Shown here: in pieces, positions 6,998 through 14,463 of the stretch
Position numbering within the stretch: position 1 is the first letter of the stretch
How the letters are laid out: every line of letters starts with the position of its first letter
DNA from: Clostridiales bacterium
Lineage (GTDB): Bacteria; Bacillota; Clostridia; Oscillospirales; Ruminococcaceae
Assembly: GCA_029007575.1 (NCBI GenBank)
Contig: JAQXIB010000123.1
Span: 1-31,338, forward strand
Direction of reading: 5' to 3'
DNA: 31,338 nucleotides
Program-made: the position numbers and the translations under genes
Notes under the pieces: generated by a model
Databases searched by the model: none
Told to the model about the DNA's origin: nothing
The model's input: only the letters and a program-made list of their open reading frames with translations

Positions 6998-7807
6998 CTA
7001 TTGTATAATGATTTTCCGATATTGCTTGTCAGTTATTTGAACGACAGTTGTTTTTAACTCTTGATCTAAATATTTCTGATACCGCTGATCCGCAATTATC
7101 TTTTCCAGCAGAGGCTCTACACTATCATAGCTGCGATATTTCCCGTTATCCAGCAAAAAAGCTGCTTTTTCCTGCTTGGCACGCTGATAAAACTCCTGTT
7201 TATCCGCATCAGTGATTTGAAAAGTAGTCTTTGCCAGCTCTTTGATCAAATTATTCCGTCTTTTTTCATGGATCAACAAGAAAAAATCTTTTTCTCCATA
7301 TTCTTCGGGACCGTATAAATCACCGCCGGCAGAAACTGTGCGTTTCCGACTCTGATTCTCTGCTGACAGCTCCTGCAAAAACTGCTCATAACCGGCATCC
7401 TGAATAATTCCATGCTCCAGCATTAATTTCTGTTCTGTCTTTGTTATTTTTAGTTCTTCTAAAGCTTTTTCTTTCACCAGTTCAGACGGAACTTCTCCGC
7501 CAAAGGAAGCAGACCAGAAATCTTGATCTACTTTTGCGCCGTAGGTGTCCGCAAAATATTTTGCAACAGGCGCCCGGTATTCCTCAGCGTACAGCAGCAA
7601 TTCCTCTCGAGTAATCTCCAGACCGCCGATCGTTCCGATCGGTGTAACAACTTGATCTCGCGGAAGAAAACGCAAAAGCATAATAACAATCATTCCGGAA
7701 ATTACTATACCAAAAAACACAAGGGCAAAAACTGTCCTTTGGTGTTCTTGCCCGAATACGGGATTTTTCTTTTGTTTTAACGCCGTATTCATGACCATTT
7801 CTTTCAA
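6998..7807 (-). CDS. Membrane-anchored SurA/PrsA-like protein of unknown role
   Basis: The 269-residue product has a short basic cytoplasmic N-terminus, one transmembrane segment (about residues 25-46, TVFALVFFGIVISGMIVIML) and a helical extracytoplasmic part. That part starts IGGLEITREELLLYAEEYRA, with KYFADTYGAKVDQDFW, and resembles the N-terminal chaperone domain of SurA/PrsA foldases. No parvulin PPIase domain is visible. It may help fold or hold the secreted enzymes of the locus, but this is inference. The TTG start at 7807 has GGGAGAAGG just upstream; ATG at 7798 or 7792 is possible. It lies 17 bases after the oxidoreductase gene and 13 before the beta-helix lipoprotein gene. It ends in TAG. 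Confidence 0.65.
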   Translation of the reverse strand: MKEMVMNTALKQKKNPVFGQEHQRTVFALVFFGIVISGMIVIMLLRFLPRDQVVTPIGTIGGLEITREELLLYAEEYRAPVAKYFADTYGAKVDQDFWSASFGGEVPSELVKEKALEELKITKTEQKLMLEHGIIQDAGYEQFLQELSAENQSRKRTVSAGGDLYGPEEYGEKDFFLLIHEKRRNNLIKELAKTTFQITDADKQEFYQRAKQEKAAFLLDNGKYRSYDSVEPLLEKIIADQRYQKYLDQELKTTVVQITDKQYRKIIIQ

Positions 7808-7824
7808 ACCTTCTCCCGCCTATA

Positions 7825-9132
7825 TCACCGCGGTACAATTGCGTGCTCCTTTTCCAACGTATCTTTGAGCTGTTCCAGATCAATGACTCGCAGATTTTCT
7901 TCTCGGGCGATCGCCGCGGCTGCGCCTGCTGCCTGTCCCATAGCCATACAAGACGCCTTGACACGGTAGGCGGAATTTGCCAGACGATCACCATAGATGC
8001 ACCGTCCGACAGCTAACAGATTTTCTTTGCCTTTCACCAACATTGCTCCCAATGGGATCGTCGGAACAACGCCATTTTCCAGAAAAATATTGTGCAGGGA
8101 TTTGTCACCTACTTTGTGTAGATCAATCGGATAATAGCTGTAACAAACGGAATCCGGGTACTTTTCCCCACTGATATATTCCTGCGCTGTGATATAATGG
8201 TCACAGCAAATCCTACGGGACTCACGAACCGCCACTTCCGGTGCACAAGCTGTAATGGCGATTTGCTCTGCTCCTTTGACATACCGTTTCGCCCATTTTA
8301 GGATTCTGGCTACAGACTTTCTCCCTTCCAATTCGGCATCGCTGCGGCTTTTGCTGTCAGCTCCATTCAACACAATGTGATTGATGTTATTGCCATGAGA
8401 ACGAAAAATCTCATAAGGAGAACCATCGACCGACCAGAAATCATGTCTCAACAACTCTCCGGACTGCAAAGCTTGGTCAAAAGTTTCTTCAACCTGTTTT
8501 TGATCGATCTTTGCAAGCTCATATCCGGTCAAATAAAAGCGTAGTGTTCCCGGCTGTAATTCGTTGTTTCCAGGATTACCGAGTTCATATTCAGCGCCGG
8601 TGTATACCGAAAGATCCCCATCTCCGGTCGCGTCAATAAACTGTTTGCCGCTGATTTGTTTTAAGCCGTCCTTGGTTGCCACTACAATTGCTTTCACTTT
8701 TCTGCCATCATCAGAAACAACGGCGTCAGCAAGAAAATGATGGAAATACAGTTCCACTCCGGCTTCCCGGCAGATCTCGTCTGCAAGGCATCCGAACATG
8801 ACCGGATCTACGGAAACATTCATCAAGCTATGGTGAATACCAGGCGAAAAATCAGGGATTTTTGCAAACCCTTCTGCAGCAAGTCTTGTAACCGTTTCCC
8901 ATCCGATTCCGGAAATAATTTGCCTGCCATGCGCATAAAACAATCCGATTTCCGGGTTTCCTCCGGAAGTAATCACGCCGCCCAATACGCCGTATTGCTC
9001 GATTAAGGCGGTTTTGGCACCAAGTCGCGCTGCCTGAACCGCCGCACAGTATCCTGCCGGACCGCCTCCACAGACGATTACATCGTAGTCACCTATGTTT
9101 TCCAGATGCTTTTGATACAAGAATGGTTGCAT
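7825..9132 (-). CDS. FAD-dependent oxidoreductase (PF12831-type)
   Basis: The 435-residue protein begins with an FAD-binding Rossmann fold: DYDVIVCGGGPAG (residues 15-27), the ribose-binding Glu45 in ALIEQYGVLGG, and TSGGNP. Near the C-terminus is the second FAD signature, AVGRCIYGDRLANSAYR followed by MAMGQAAGAAAAIA. FIDATGDGDLSVYTGAEYE is also characteristic. Members of this family oxidise varied small molecules and often occur in glycan-use loci, where their substrates are mostly unknown. It lacks a signal peptide, so it acts in the cytoplasm, probably on an imported sugar or sugar acid. ATG 9132 is chosen because GGAG lies eight bases upstream. It follows the GH38-like gene after 192 bases that contain a hairpin. 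Confidence 0.88.
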   Translation of the reverse strand: MQPFLYQKHLENIGDYDVIVCGGGPAGYCAAVQAARLGAKTALIEQYGVLGGVITSGGNPEIGLFYAHGRQIISGIGWETVTRLAAEGFAKIPDFSPGIHHSLMNVSVDPVMFGCLADEICREAGVELYFHHFLADAVVSDDGRKVKAIVVATKDGLKQISGKQFIDATGDGDLSVYTGAEYELGNPGNNELQPGTLRFYLTGYELAKIDQKQVEETFDQALQSGELLRHDFWSVDGSPYEIFRSHGNNINHIVLNGADSKSRSDAELEGRKSVARILKWAKRYVKGAEQIAITACAPEVAVRESRRICCDHYITAQEYISGEKYPDSVCYSYYPIDLHKVGDKSLHNIFLENGVVPTIPLGAMLVKGKENLLAVGRCIYGDRLANSAYRVKASCMAMGQAAGAAAAIAREENLRVIDLEQLKDTLEKEHAIVPR

Positions 9133-9173
9133 ATGCTGAGCTCCGTTCTTTATAGAATAATGTCTGCCGAACA

Positions 9174-9211
9174 AACCAAGAAAAACGCAAGATTTCGTAT
9201 TTTTCTTGGTT
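9174..9211 (-). repeat. 12-bp inverted repeat in the leader of the oxidoreductase gene
   Basis: AACCAAGAAAAA and TTTTTCTTGGTT (9174-9185 and 9200-9211) form a perfect 12-bp stem with a 14-base loop, in the 192-base gap between the GH38-like and oxidoreductase genes. On the minus strand the right arm carries TTTTT inside the stem rather than after it, so it is not a standard terminator. It could be an operator, an mRNA processing hairpin or a weak attenuator. Nothing else in the gap is clear, apart from an AT-rich TATACT at about 9282-9287 with no good -35. Confidence 0.5.
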
Positions 9212-9324
9212 CAGATATTTCCTGATGCGAACACAGATTGCCAAACGAAAAAACACTTTGATATCATTATTGACAAATGGTTTAGTATAAGATAAGTCAC
9301 AAGCCACAAAGCCGATATTCAATA

Positions 9325-12114
9325 TTACACTTCTGTTTCTATTTTCAGCGTCACAATCTGATAAGCATTAAGTTGCGTTTGAACTTGAAAGCCATCTGCA
9401 GAAAGCGGCCGGATTTTTTCTTCTTTCATATCGGTCAGCACAGCAGACCGAATCGGCTTGCAAAAAGTAAGGATGTCCTGCTGCTGAGAACCGGTCGGAT
9501 TATACAGCCGGAGAATCAAGGCTTTTTCATCATCCTCACAGCGCTTCAGGCAGGAAATCACAACATTGTCGTTCTCCTTTTGCAGGAAGGATAGCTCCTG
9601 TGCCAACATACCGCCTGTCCCGGCTCCCAACTCTGCCGAAATCAAAGGAGTGATATATTTGCGGGATTCCGCAATTACCTGAGCCGTTGTCATATCCGGT
9701 TTTCCAACATAAATGGCATATTCAAACTGCTGTTTCCCATAGCATTGGGAAGTTTCCTCTTCAAATCCGATCAACAGGTCATTATGAATCGGGAAAGTAT
9801 TAGTTGCCGCACGAAATAGGGTAAGATTGATAACCGCCCCCTGATCGCCGGTGGTTCCGACCTCTTTTAAGCCCTTGGTAAACAGCGAAAAGCTTGCTGT
9901 ATCATCTGACAGATGTAAAAAGTTCTGCATAGCCTGCCGTTCCAACTCGGGACCTTTTTTCCCGTTTTCATTCGTAAAATTATCCACATCGCGGCGGCGG
10001 ATTTCAAACGGGCTTTCCCAATCAGCCTGTTCCGTCATGATACCGGTCGGGAAGCTTGCCAACATCATATGATCCCCGCATTGATTGTTTAAACTGGTTA
10101 CAAAGTCAATTCTTCTGGAATCTTTTTTCAATGTAACCTCTGTTGCAGTTTTCGTTGATATAGTATGTTTACTTCTAGCGTCACGGCTTTCATTCAACGA
10201 TTCGGGAACATCTAATGTTATTGTGATGCGATAGGTAGCTAATAATGAAGAATTGGTAATCAATTCAATTTTGGCAGTACCTCCTTTGTTAGAAAGGATA
10301 CTGTTGTGATAGGGCTCTCTGTGAACCCAGAAATCCCCCGCTGATCCAATATCATATATGGTGTTCAGCCCACTAGTCGTTTTGCCGGTCTCGTAGTCAT
10401 AAACATCAAGAGTACCGTTTGGCTGAATGGTTATCCGCAGCAGACCGTTGTCCAGCACATTGCCCGATTTTGCAATGGGGTTATAAGGAAAATATCCCAA
10501 CGGAAATGGATTGGTTGAGGTGGCAAGATTGCCCTTTTTCCGCTTCAGCTTTAAAATTTTATAGCCCATTGCCGGAATACCGCAAATATGTGCCATGACC
10601 TCAAAACGGTCACAGTAAACCGATTTCGGTCGGTTTTTGCGGTGAATCATGGCAAGGTTAAAATCTTTCTTGTCTAACTGATATTGCTCCACTCGGTTGC
10701 CATCGAGATATTCCAGCCAATAATCCTCAGCTAATTCTTCCTTGGGGATATCCAGCGTTAGACGAATGGTATCGTCGCGTTCATACGGAGTAGTATTGAA
10801 TACAACAACAGAAATATCATCCTTATCGCCCGACAGCTTGATTCTTTCACAAATCCCTTCAACTGCGCGGCGAGTGACCGAATCGGCAATCTCCTGCACC
10901 TGCGCCAAACGATTCAGGTTATCTGTTTTAATTTTCGGATCGCCGGAACCGTGCACAGAATCATGTGCCTGTGTTGCAAGCAAATACTTCCATGCCAGAT
11001 CGAGAATATCTTTTTCATAGGTGCCGCCATTTGCCAATAAGATGGCGGACAGCGGCTCGGCGTAGTTGATGATTGTATTTTCCGCTGTAAACATCGCCTG
11101 CTTGATTTCTGAATTGGTTCCCATGGTTTCCGCATGAACATGATTGATGGGGCCAAAACGCATCTCGCCCTCATATTCTTTGAGCGAAGAAAGATCAATA
11201 TCTTCCTTGACTTCTTCAAAATAGGCGACCGGATTGGAATGAACAAGTAAGACCTTACCGTCCATGATTCGGTTTGCCATTTTCAACGCCTCCGGAATTT
11301 CTTTCAACGGAGAGGTAAAATCTGTTCCCTCAAAAGCAAGAAACACATGCTCAGCAGCGCTTTCTGATAACAAATCCATCACGGTATTTACCGACTCTTC
11401 TATTTTTTCCTCGCGAATATGGATGTCAGTCTGCAGCTCCAGCGCATACTGATTTCGGAACGTTTCGTCATTCATATGGCATAGACGAACCGTATCATTA
11501 AACTTGCTCTGCCAACCCGGCTTTTTCGCGTCTCCACCCAAAATCACCGGAATGTCAAAATCAAAAAAGAAATTCCAGCGTTTTTCTTTTCCTAATCGAG
11601 TGGCAAACGCCTTAGTTCCGTCCGGTGCTCGCCAGATAAATTCGCTTTGCGGGAATTCTTTTACAGAAGCGCCCTTGTAAAAGACAATGTCGTGGATGCC
11701 AAATCCCGCATAAACCTGTGGCAACTGTGCCATCTGTCCAAAGGAAAAGATGGAATAGCCCAGCTTCATGGGTTCGCCGAATTTTTTACAAAATGCGTCC
11801 CCCACCAGTAAATTCCGGATGATAGATTCCGGATTCACTGAATAGCAATCAACCAGACTATACCAGGGGCCAATCAAAATTCTGCCGTCACGGATCAACT
11901 TTGTCAACCGCTCACGCATCTGCGGTCTGACCTCCAGATAGTCCTGCAGTACTATTGCCTGACCATCCAAGGTAAAAAAGCGATAATCCGGGTCATTCTC
12001 CATAATTTCAATCAACTCATCCATCATTTTGACCAGCATAATACGGGTTTCCTGAAAGCCGTGACGATGTTCCCGGTCAAGATGAGAGTTAGACATTACA
12101 TGCAACTTTTTCAT
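9325..12114 (-). CDS. GH38-like alpha-mannosidase family protein lacking the canonical nucleophile
   Basis: The 929-residue protein aligns by eye along the whole GH38 plan. The N-terminal metal site is SHLDREH (His11, Asp13), followed by FTLDGQAIVLQDYLEVRP, IGPWYSLVD and MKLGYSIFSFGQMAQLPQ. The middle His-Asp motif is QAHDSVHG (His384, Asp385), and a long beta-sandwich C-terminal half follows. Family enzymes are Zn-dependent retaining alpha-mannosidases. Canonical bacterial members have GYLPDSFGQ, whose Asp is the nucleophile; here the position is Phe123. The metal ligands are kept. It is therefore a divergent subfamily, an enzyme of altered mechanism, or a pseudoenzyme. It has no signal peptide, so it is cytoplasmic. 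Its start overlaps the upstream beta-helix gene by 26 bases, which suggests translational coupling. Confidence 0.85.
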   Translation of the reverse strand: MKKLHVMSNSHLDREHRHGFQETRIMLVKMMDELIEIMENDPDYRFFTLDGQAIVLQDYLEVRPQMRERLTKLIRDGRILIGPWYSLVDCYSVNPESIIRNLLVGDAFCKKFGEPMKLGYSIFSFGQMAQLPQVYAGFGIHDIVFYKGASVKEFPQSEFIWRAPDGTKAFATRLGKEKRWNFFFDFDIPVILGGDAKKPGWQSKFNDTVRLCHMNDETFRNQYALELQTDIHIREEKIEESVNTVMDLLSESAAEHVFLAFEGTDFTSPLKEIPEALKMANRIMDGKVLLVHSNPVAYFEEVKEDIDLSSLKEYEGEMRFGPINHVHAETMGTNSEIKQAMFTAENTIINYAEPLSAILLANGGTYEKDILDLAWKYLLATQAHDSVHGSGDPKIKTDNLNRLAQVQEIADSVTRRAVEGICERIKLSGDKDDISVVVFNTTPYERDDTIRLTLDIPKEELAEDYWLEYLDGNRVEQYQLDKKDFNLAMIHRKNRPKSVYCDRFEVMAHICGIPAMGYKILKLKRKKGNLATSTNPFPLGYFPYNPIAKSGNVLDNGLLRITIQPNGTLDVYDYETGKTTSGLNTIYDIGSAGDFWVHREPYHNSILSNKGGTAKIELITNSSLLATYRITITLDVPESLNESRDARSKHTISTKTATEVTLKKDSRRIDFVTSLNNQCGDHMMLASFPTGIMTEQADWESPFEIRRRDVDNFTNENGKKGPELERQAMQNFLHLSDDTASFSLFTKGLKEVGTTGDQGAVINLTLFRAATNTFPIHNDLLIGFEEETSQCYGKQQFEYAIYVGKPDMTTAQVIAESRKYITPLISAELGAGTGGMLAQELSFLQKENDNVVISCLKRCEDDEKALILRLYNPTGSQQQDILTFCKPIRSAVLTDMKEEKIRPLSADGFQVQTQLNAYQIVTLKIETEV

Positions 12115-13360
12115 ATACCATGCTCCACTCTGTAGAATTCATTTCTCTATTGTCAAGCTGTACCATGCCGCTTAAATCTCCGTCTCCATCAACAAATGTT
12201 ACAGCTTCCGGATTTTCAAAAGTACAGCCGCAGATCACACCTGTCGGCCGATTATCCACATTCCAGTTTACAATCTGAATCTGGCCGGCATTGGGATAAA
12301 TTTTCGCCCAGTTGTTGTTGCGAAAAACGCAATTGATAACGCTGATATTACGGCTGACCGGCATCAAGGAACCATCCTTGTTTGCCAAAAATTCCAGAGC
12401 TGCTCCTGCGTTGTTATCAAATGTACTGTCTATGATAACACAGGTATCCACATCGGTTTCAAAATCAATAGCGCATTCATCATTTGTTCCGGTATGCGGC
12501 ATATTTTTGATCGTTACATGATCAATCAACACATTTCTTGCCAACTGCAAATGGATTCCCGCAGCACCCCATGGAGCGCCTCCCGCACCAACATCTATTG
12601 TAGAATTACGAAAAACAGCATTGGTGACGCATTGAATAAAAAGGCTGGAAAGAGACACGTCCGGAACATTGTTATGATGCAGATGAAGATTTTCAAAAAC
12701 AACATCACGAAATTTTTCCGGTCCGCTTTCCGTTCCGTCACAATTTTTATGGTCGCACCAATCCAACCCAAGTCCTCCGCCGGTACGATAAATTTCGGTA
12801 TTTGTTACCCGAAAATCAGACAAAACCTGCTTTTGCTTTGTTTCAGCCGTATCTCTTCCGGTGACGCAAATACCAAAAGAAAAGCCTACGCGGTCATCAC
12901 ACTGATAATCCCGCCATGCCGGATTGGTACTGGATGAACCGCTGGCACGATAGATGCCGTAAAAATCATGAGCAATGATGTTATCGAGATAAACAGAGCG
13001 ATTGTCAAAATCATTGTCGTAAAACAGAACGATTCCGGTTCCGGCGTTACATACCTCTATGTTGCTCATTTTGAAATAAGAAGGATTGTTCACCCGAATA
13101 CAGCGTTCTGAAATATCCCCGTTTCTCTCTATTTTAGGCATTTCTCCGTCACCATAGCAAGATACCTCAATGAAATTGTCGGGCGTTCCTTTTCCATTGA
13201 TTTCGAGAAGGCTGTTCCAAATGCATCCGCGTTTGAGCAGCACTTTATCTCCCGGCTGTAACAATAATTTTTTTACATTTTCAAAATCGGCAAAAGCGGT
13301 TTCCGGTGACAGTCCGTCATTTGCATTCCGACCTGCTGTATCGATGTAATAAGTGTTCAT
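12089..13360 (-). CDS. Cytoplasmic right-handed beta-helix protein (family A, intracellular copy)
   Basis: The 423-residue protein starts directly with YYIDTAGRNANDGLSPETAF and LQPGDKVLLKRGCIWNSLLE. These match the opening of the mature part of the lipoprotein at 5131-6984 (FYVDSKAGNDDNDGLSPKSP, LGPGAKILLKCGSIF). Parallel beta-helix coils follow, such as FKMSNIEVCNAGTGIVLF, VVFENLHLHHNNV and ISVINCVFRNNNW. There is no signal peptide or membrane segment, so it should remain in the cytoplasm and act on imported oligosaccharide. A possible active-site region is GGGLGLDWCDHKNCDG, but I cannot name a catalytic residue. GGAAG lies before ATG 13360. It follows the HAD gene after 14 bases and overlaps the GH38-like gene. 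Confidence 0.8.
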   Translation of the reverse strand: MNTYYIDTAGRNANDGLSPETAFADFENVKKLLLQPGDKVLLKRGCIWNSLLEINGKGTPDNFIEVSCYGDGEMPKIERNGDISERCIRVNNPSYFKMSNIEVCNAGTGIVLFYDNDFDNRSVYLDNIIAHDFYGIYRASGSSSTNPAWRDYQCDDRVGFSFGICVTGRDTAETKQKQVLSDFRVTNTEIYRTGGGLGLDWCDHKNCDGTESGPEKFRDVVFENLHLHHNNVPDVSLSSLFIQCVTNAVFRNSTIDVGAGGAPWGAAGIHLQLARNVLIDHVTIKNMPHTGTNDECAIDFETDVDTCVIIDSTFDNNAGAALEFLANKDGSLMPVSRNISVINCVFRNNNWAKIYPNAGQIQIVNWNVDNRPTGVICGCTFENPEAVTFVDGDGDLSGMVQLDNREMNSTEWSMVYEKVACNV

Positions 13361-13374
13361 ATTCGCTCTTCCTT

Positions 13375-14367
13375 TCAGAATAGGATGTCTAAAATTTCTT
13401 CAAAACTGTCGCAATAATAATTGCAAAGTCCTTTGGTTCCGCTTTTTTCAATGTTTCCGCCCGACATTCCAATCGCCGGATAGCCCGCAAGGCGAATCGA
13501 GCAAATACCGGCTCCGCTGTCCTCAATGCCGATCACATTGTTACGCTCCTCAAAGCTGATCCCCAGACCAACGCGGCAGGTTTCCGCGTAAAGCCATGGA
13601 TGCGGCTTGGGAGAAAGTTCCCCCAAAGTTCCAGGCTCACCTTTACGTAGCGGATAACCGGCAGAAATAATGGCGTCATAAAACTCCTTGGGATCGCCCA
13701 TGCCCAGGCTCTGAAATGCCGACAAAATTTCCGGCCACGCCTTTTCATACAGTCCGGAGGTCACCAATCCGATTTTGACGTTTTGTGCTTTTAACTCATA
13801 TAGAAAGTCTTTCAAACCCGGTGCCGGAACAAAAGCGTTTTTTCGGCCGTGTCCTTCCATGATTGCCTGCATTTCCCGATTTGTGTGTTCAAAATAATAT
13901 TGTCGTGCGGTCTCCAGAGATTTATCCGGACAGTATTTGCGAATACAATAGCTAAGATGTTCCGACACGCTATGGCCGGATACAAACGGCAGATCTGCCT
14001 GCTCCAATTCAAATTTAGGATTACCAAGCAAAGAGGCAATCGACATTTGAATGATCCAAATCCAAAATTCCTCGCTATGTACGCTGGTTCCGTCCAGATC
14101 CATCAAAACGGCCTTCGCCGGCTTTTGATATTCCGCCGCATGAAGCGGATAATAAGCAGGGTAACCCATCTCTGATTTAACATAGGCCAGGGTATTGCCG
14201 TTTTCAAATCCGATCAGTTCCATTTTTCGATCTCCGGTCGACACAATATCTGTGACGCCGTTCTTACCTAATGCAAACATGCCATCGGTGCTTGCTTCCA
14301 AAAAGAGAAATCCGTCTGCGGTTCGGATCTCTCCAACGGCGGGAATGTTACCTTTTGTTTTTATCAT
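13375..14367 (-). CDS. HAD-superfamily hydrolase (beta-phosphoglucomutase-like) with an N-terminal extension
   Basis: The 330-residue protein has all four HAD motifs: I, MDLDGTSVHSE (Asp90, Asp92); II, GLVTSG (Thr203/Ser204); III, LSPKPHPW (Lys254); and IV, IGIEDSGAG (Asp283). A helical cap lies between motifs I and II, as in beta-phosphoglucomutases and sugar phosphatases. The family acts on phosphate groups of small metabolites, so it may isomerise or dephosphorylate a sugar phosphate from the pathway. About 85 residues before motif I are not part of the HAD fold and begin MIKTKGNIPAVGEIRTADGF. I do not recognise that region; it looks beta-rich. A promoter and an oddly distant AGGAGAGG lie upstream. 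Two short-spaced genes follow. Confidence 0.85.
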   Translation of the reverse strand: MIKTKGNIPAVGEIRTADGFLFLEASTDGMFALGKNGVTDIVSTGDRKMELIGFENGNTLAYVKSEMGYPAYYPLHAAEYQKPAKAVLMDLDGTSVHSEEFWIWIIQMSIASLLGNPKFELEQADLPFVSGHSVSEHLSYCIRKYCPDKSLETARQYYFEHTNREMQAIMEGHGRKNAFVPAPGLKDFLYELKAQNVKIGLVTSGLYEKAWPEILSAFQSLGMGDPKEFYDAIISAGYPLRKGEPGTLGELSPKPHPWLYAETCRVGLGISFEERNNVIGIEDSGAGICSIRLAGYPAIGMSGGNIEKSGTKGLCNYYCDSFEEILDILF

Positions 14368-14375
14368 AGTCCTAT

Positions 14376-14409
14376 GATTCTGTTCGTTATCAGAATCGGT
14401 TCCTCTCCT
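14376..14409 (-). promoter_or_regulatory. Shine-Dalgarno separated from the HAD start codon by a hairpin
   Basis: On the minus strand, AGGAGAGG (14409-14402) lies 34 bases before ATG 14367, too far to serve it directly. A stem-loop fills most of the gap: GATTCTG (14397-14391), 8-base loop, CAGAATC (14382-14376). If it folds, the effective distance shrinks to about 12 bases. No closer start codon is in frame with a good site. This is either a folded initiation region or an operator. Confidence 0.4.
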
Positions 14410-14425
14410 TTAATGTATGTTTACA

Positions 14426-14454
14426 AGATTAGAAAACAGCCGCTGTGTTGTCAA
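14426..14454 (-). promoter_or_regulatory. Internal promoter for the HAD / beta-helix / GH38-like genes
   Basis: A perfect -35 TTGACA (14454-14449) is followed after 17 bases by a weak -10 TAATCT (14431-14426). The spacer contains the palindrome ACAGCGGCTGT (14436-14446). A weak -10 next to a perfect -35 and a symmetric site in the spacer suggests a regulated promoter. It lies in the 96-base gap after the secreted beta-helix gene, the first real gap in this part of the locus. Confidence 0.5.
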
Positions 14455-14463
14455 CTTTGAAGG

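Noticed and set aside
9089..9322. 77-codon minus-strand open frame in the gap before the oxidoreductase gene
   Set aside because: It starts at a TTG without a ribosome binding site, overlaps the start of the oxidoreductase gene out of frame and has no recognisable content.
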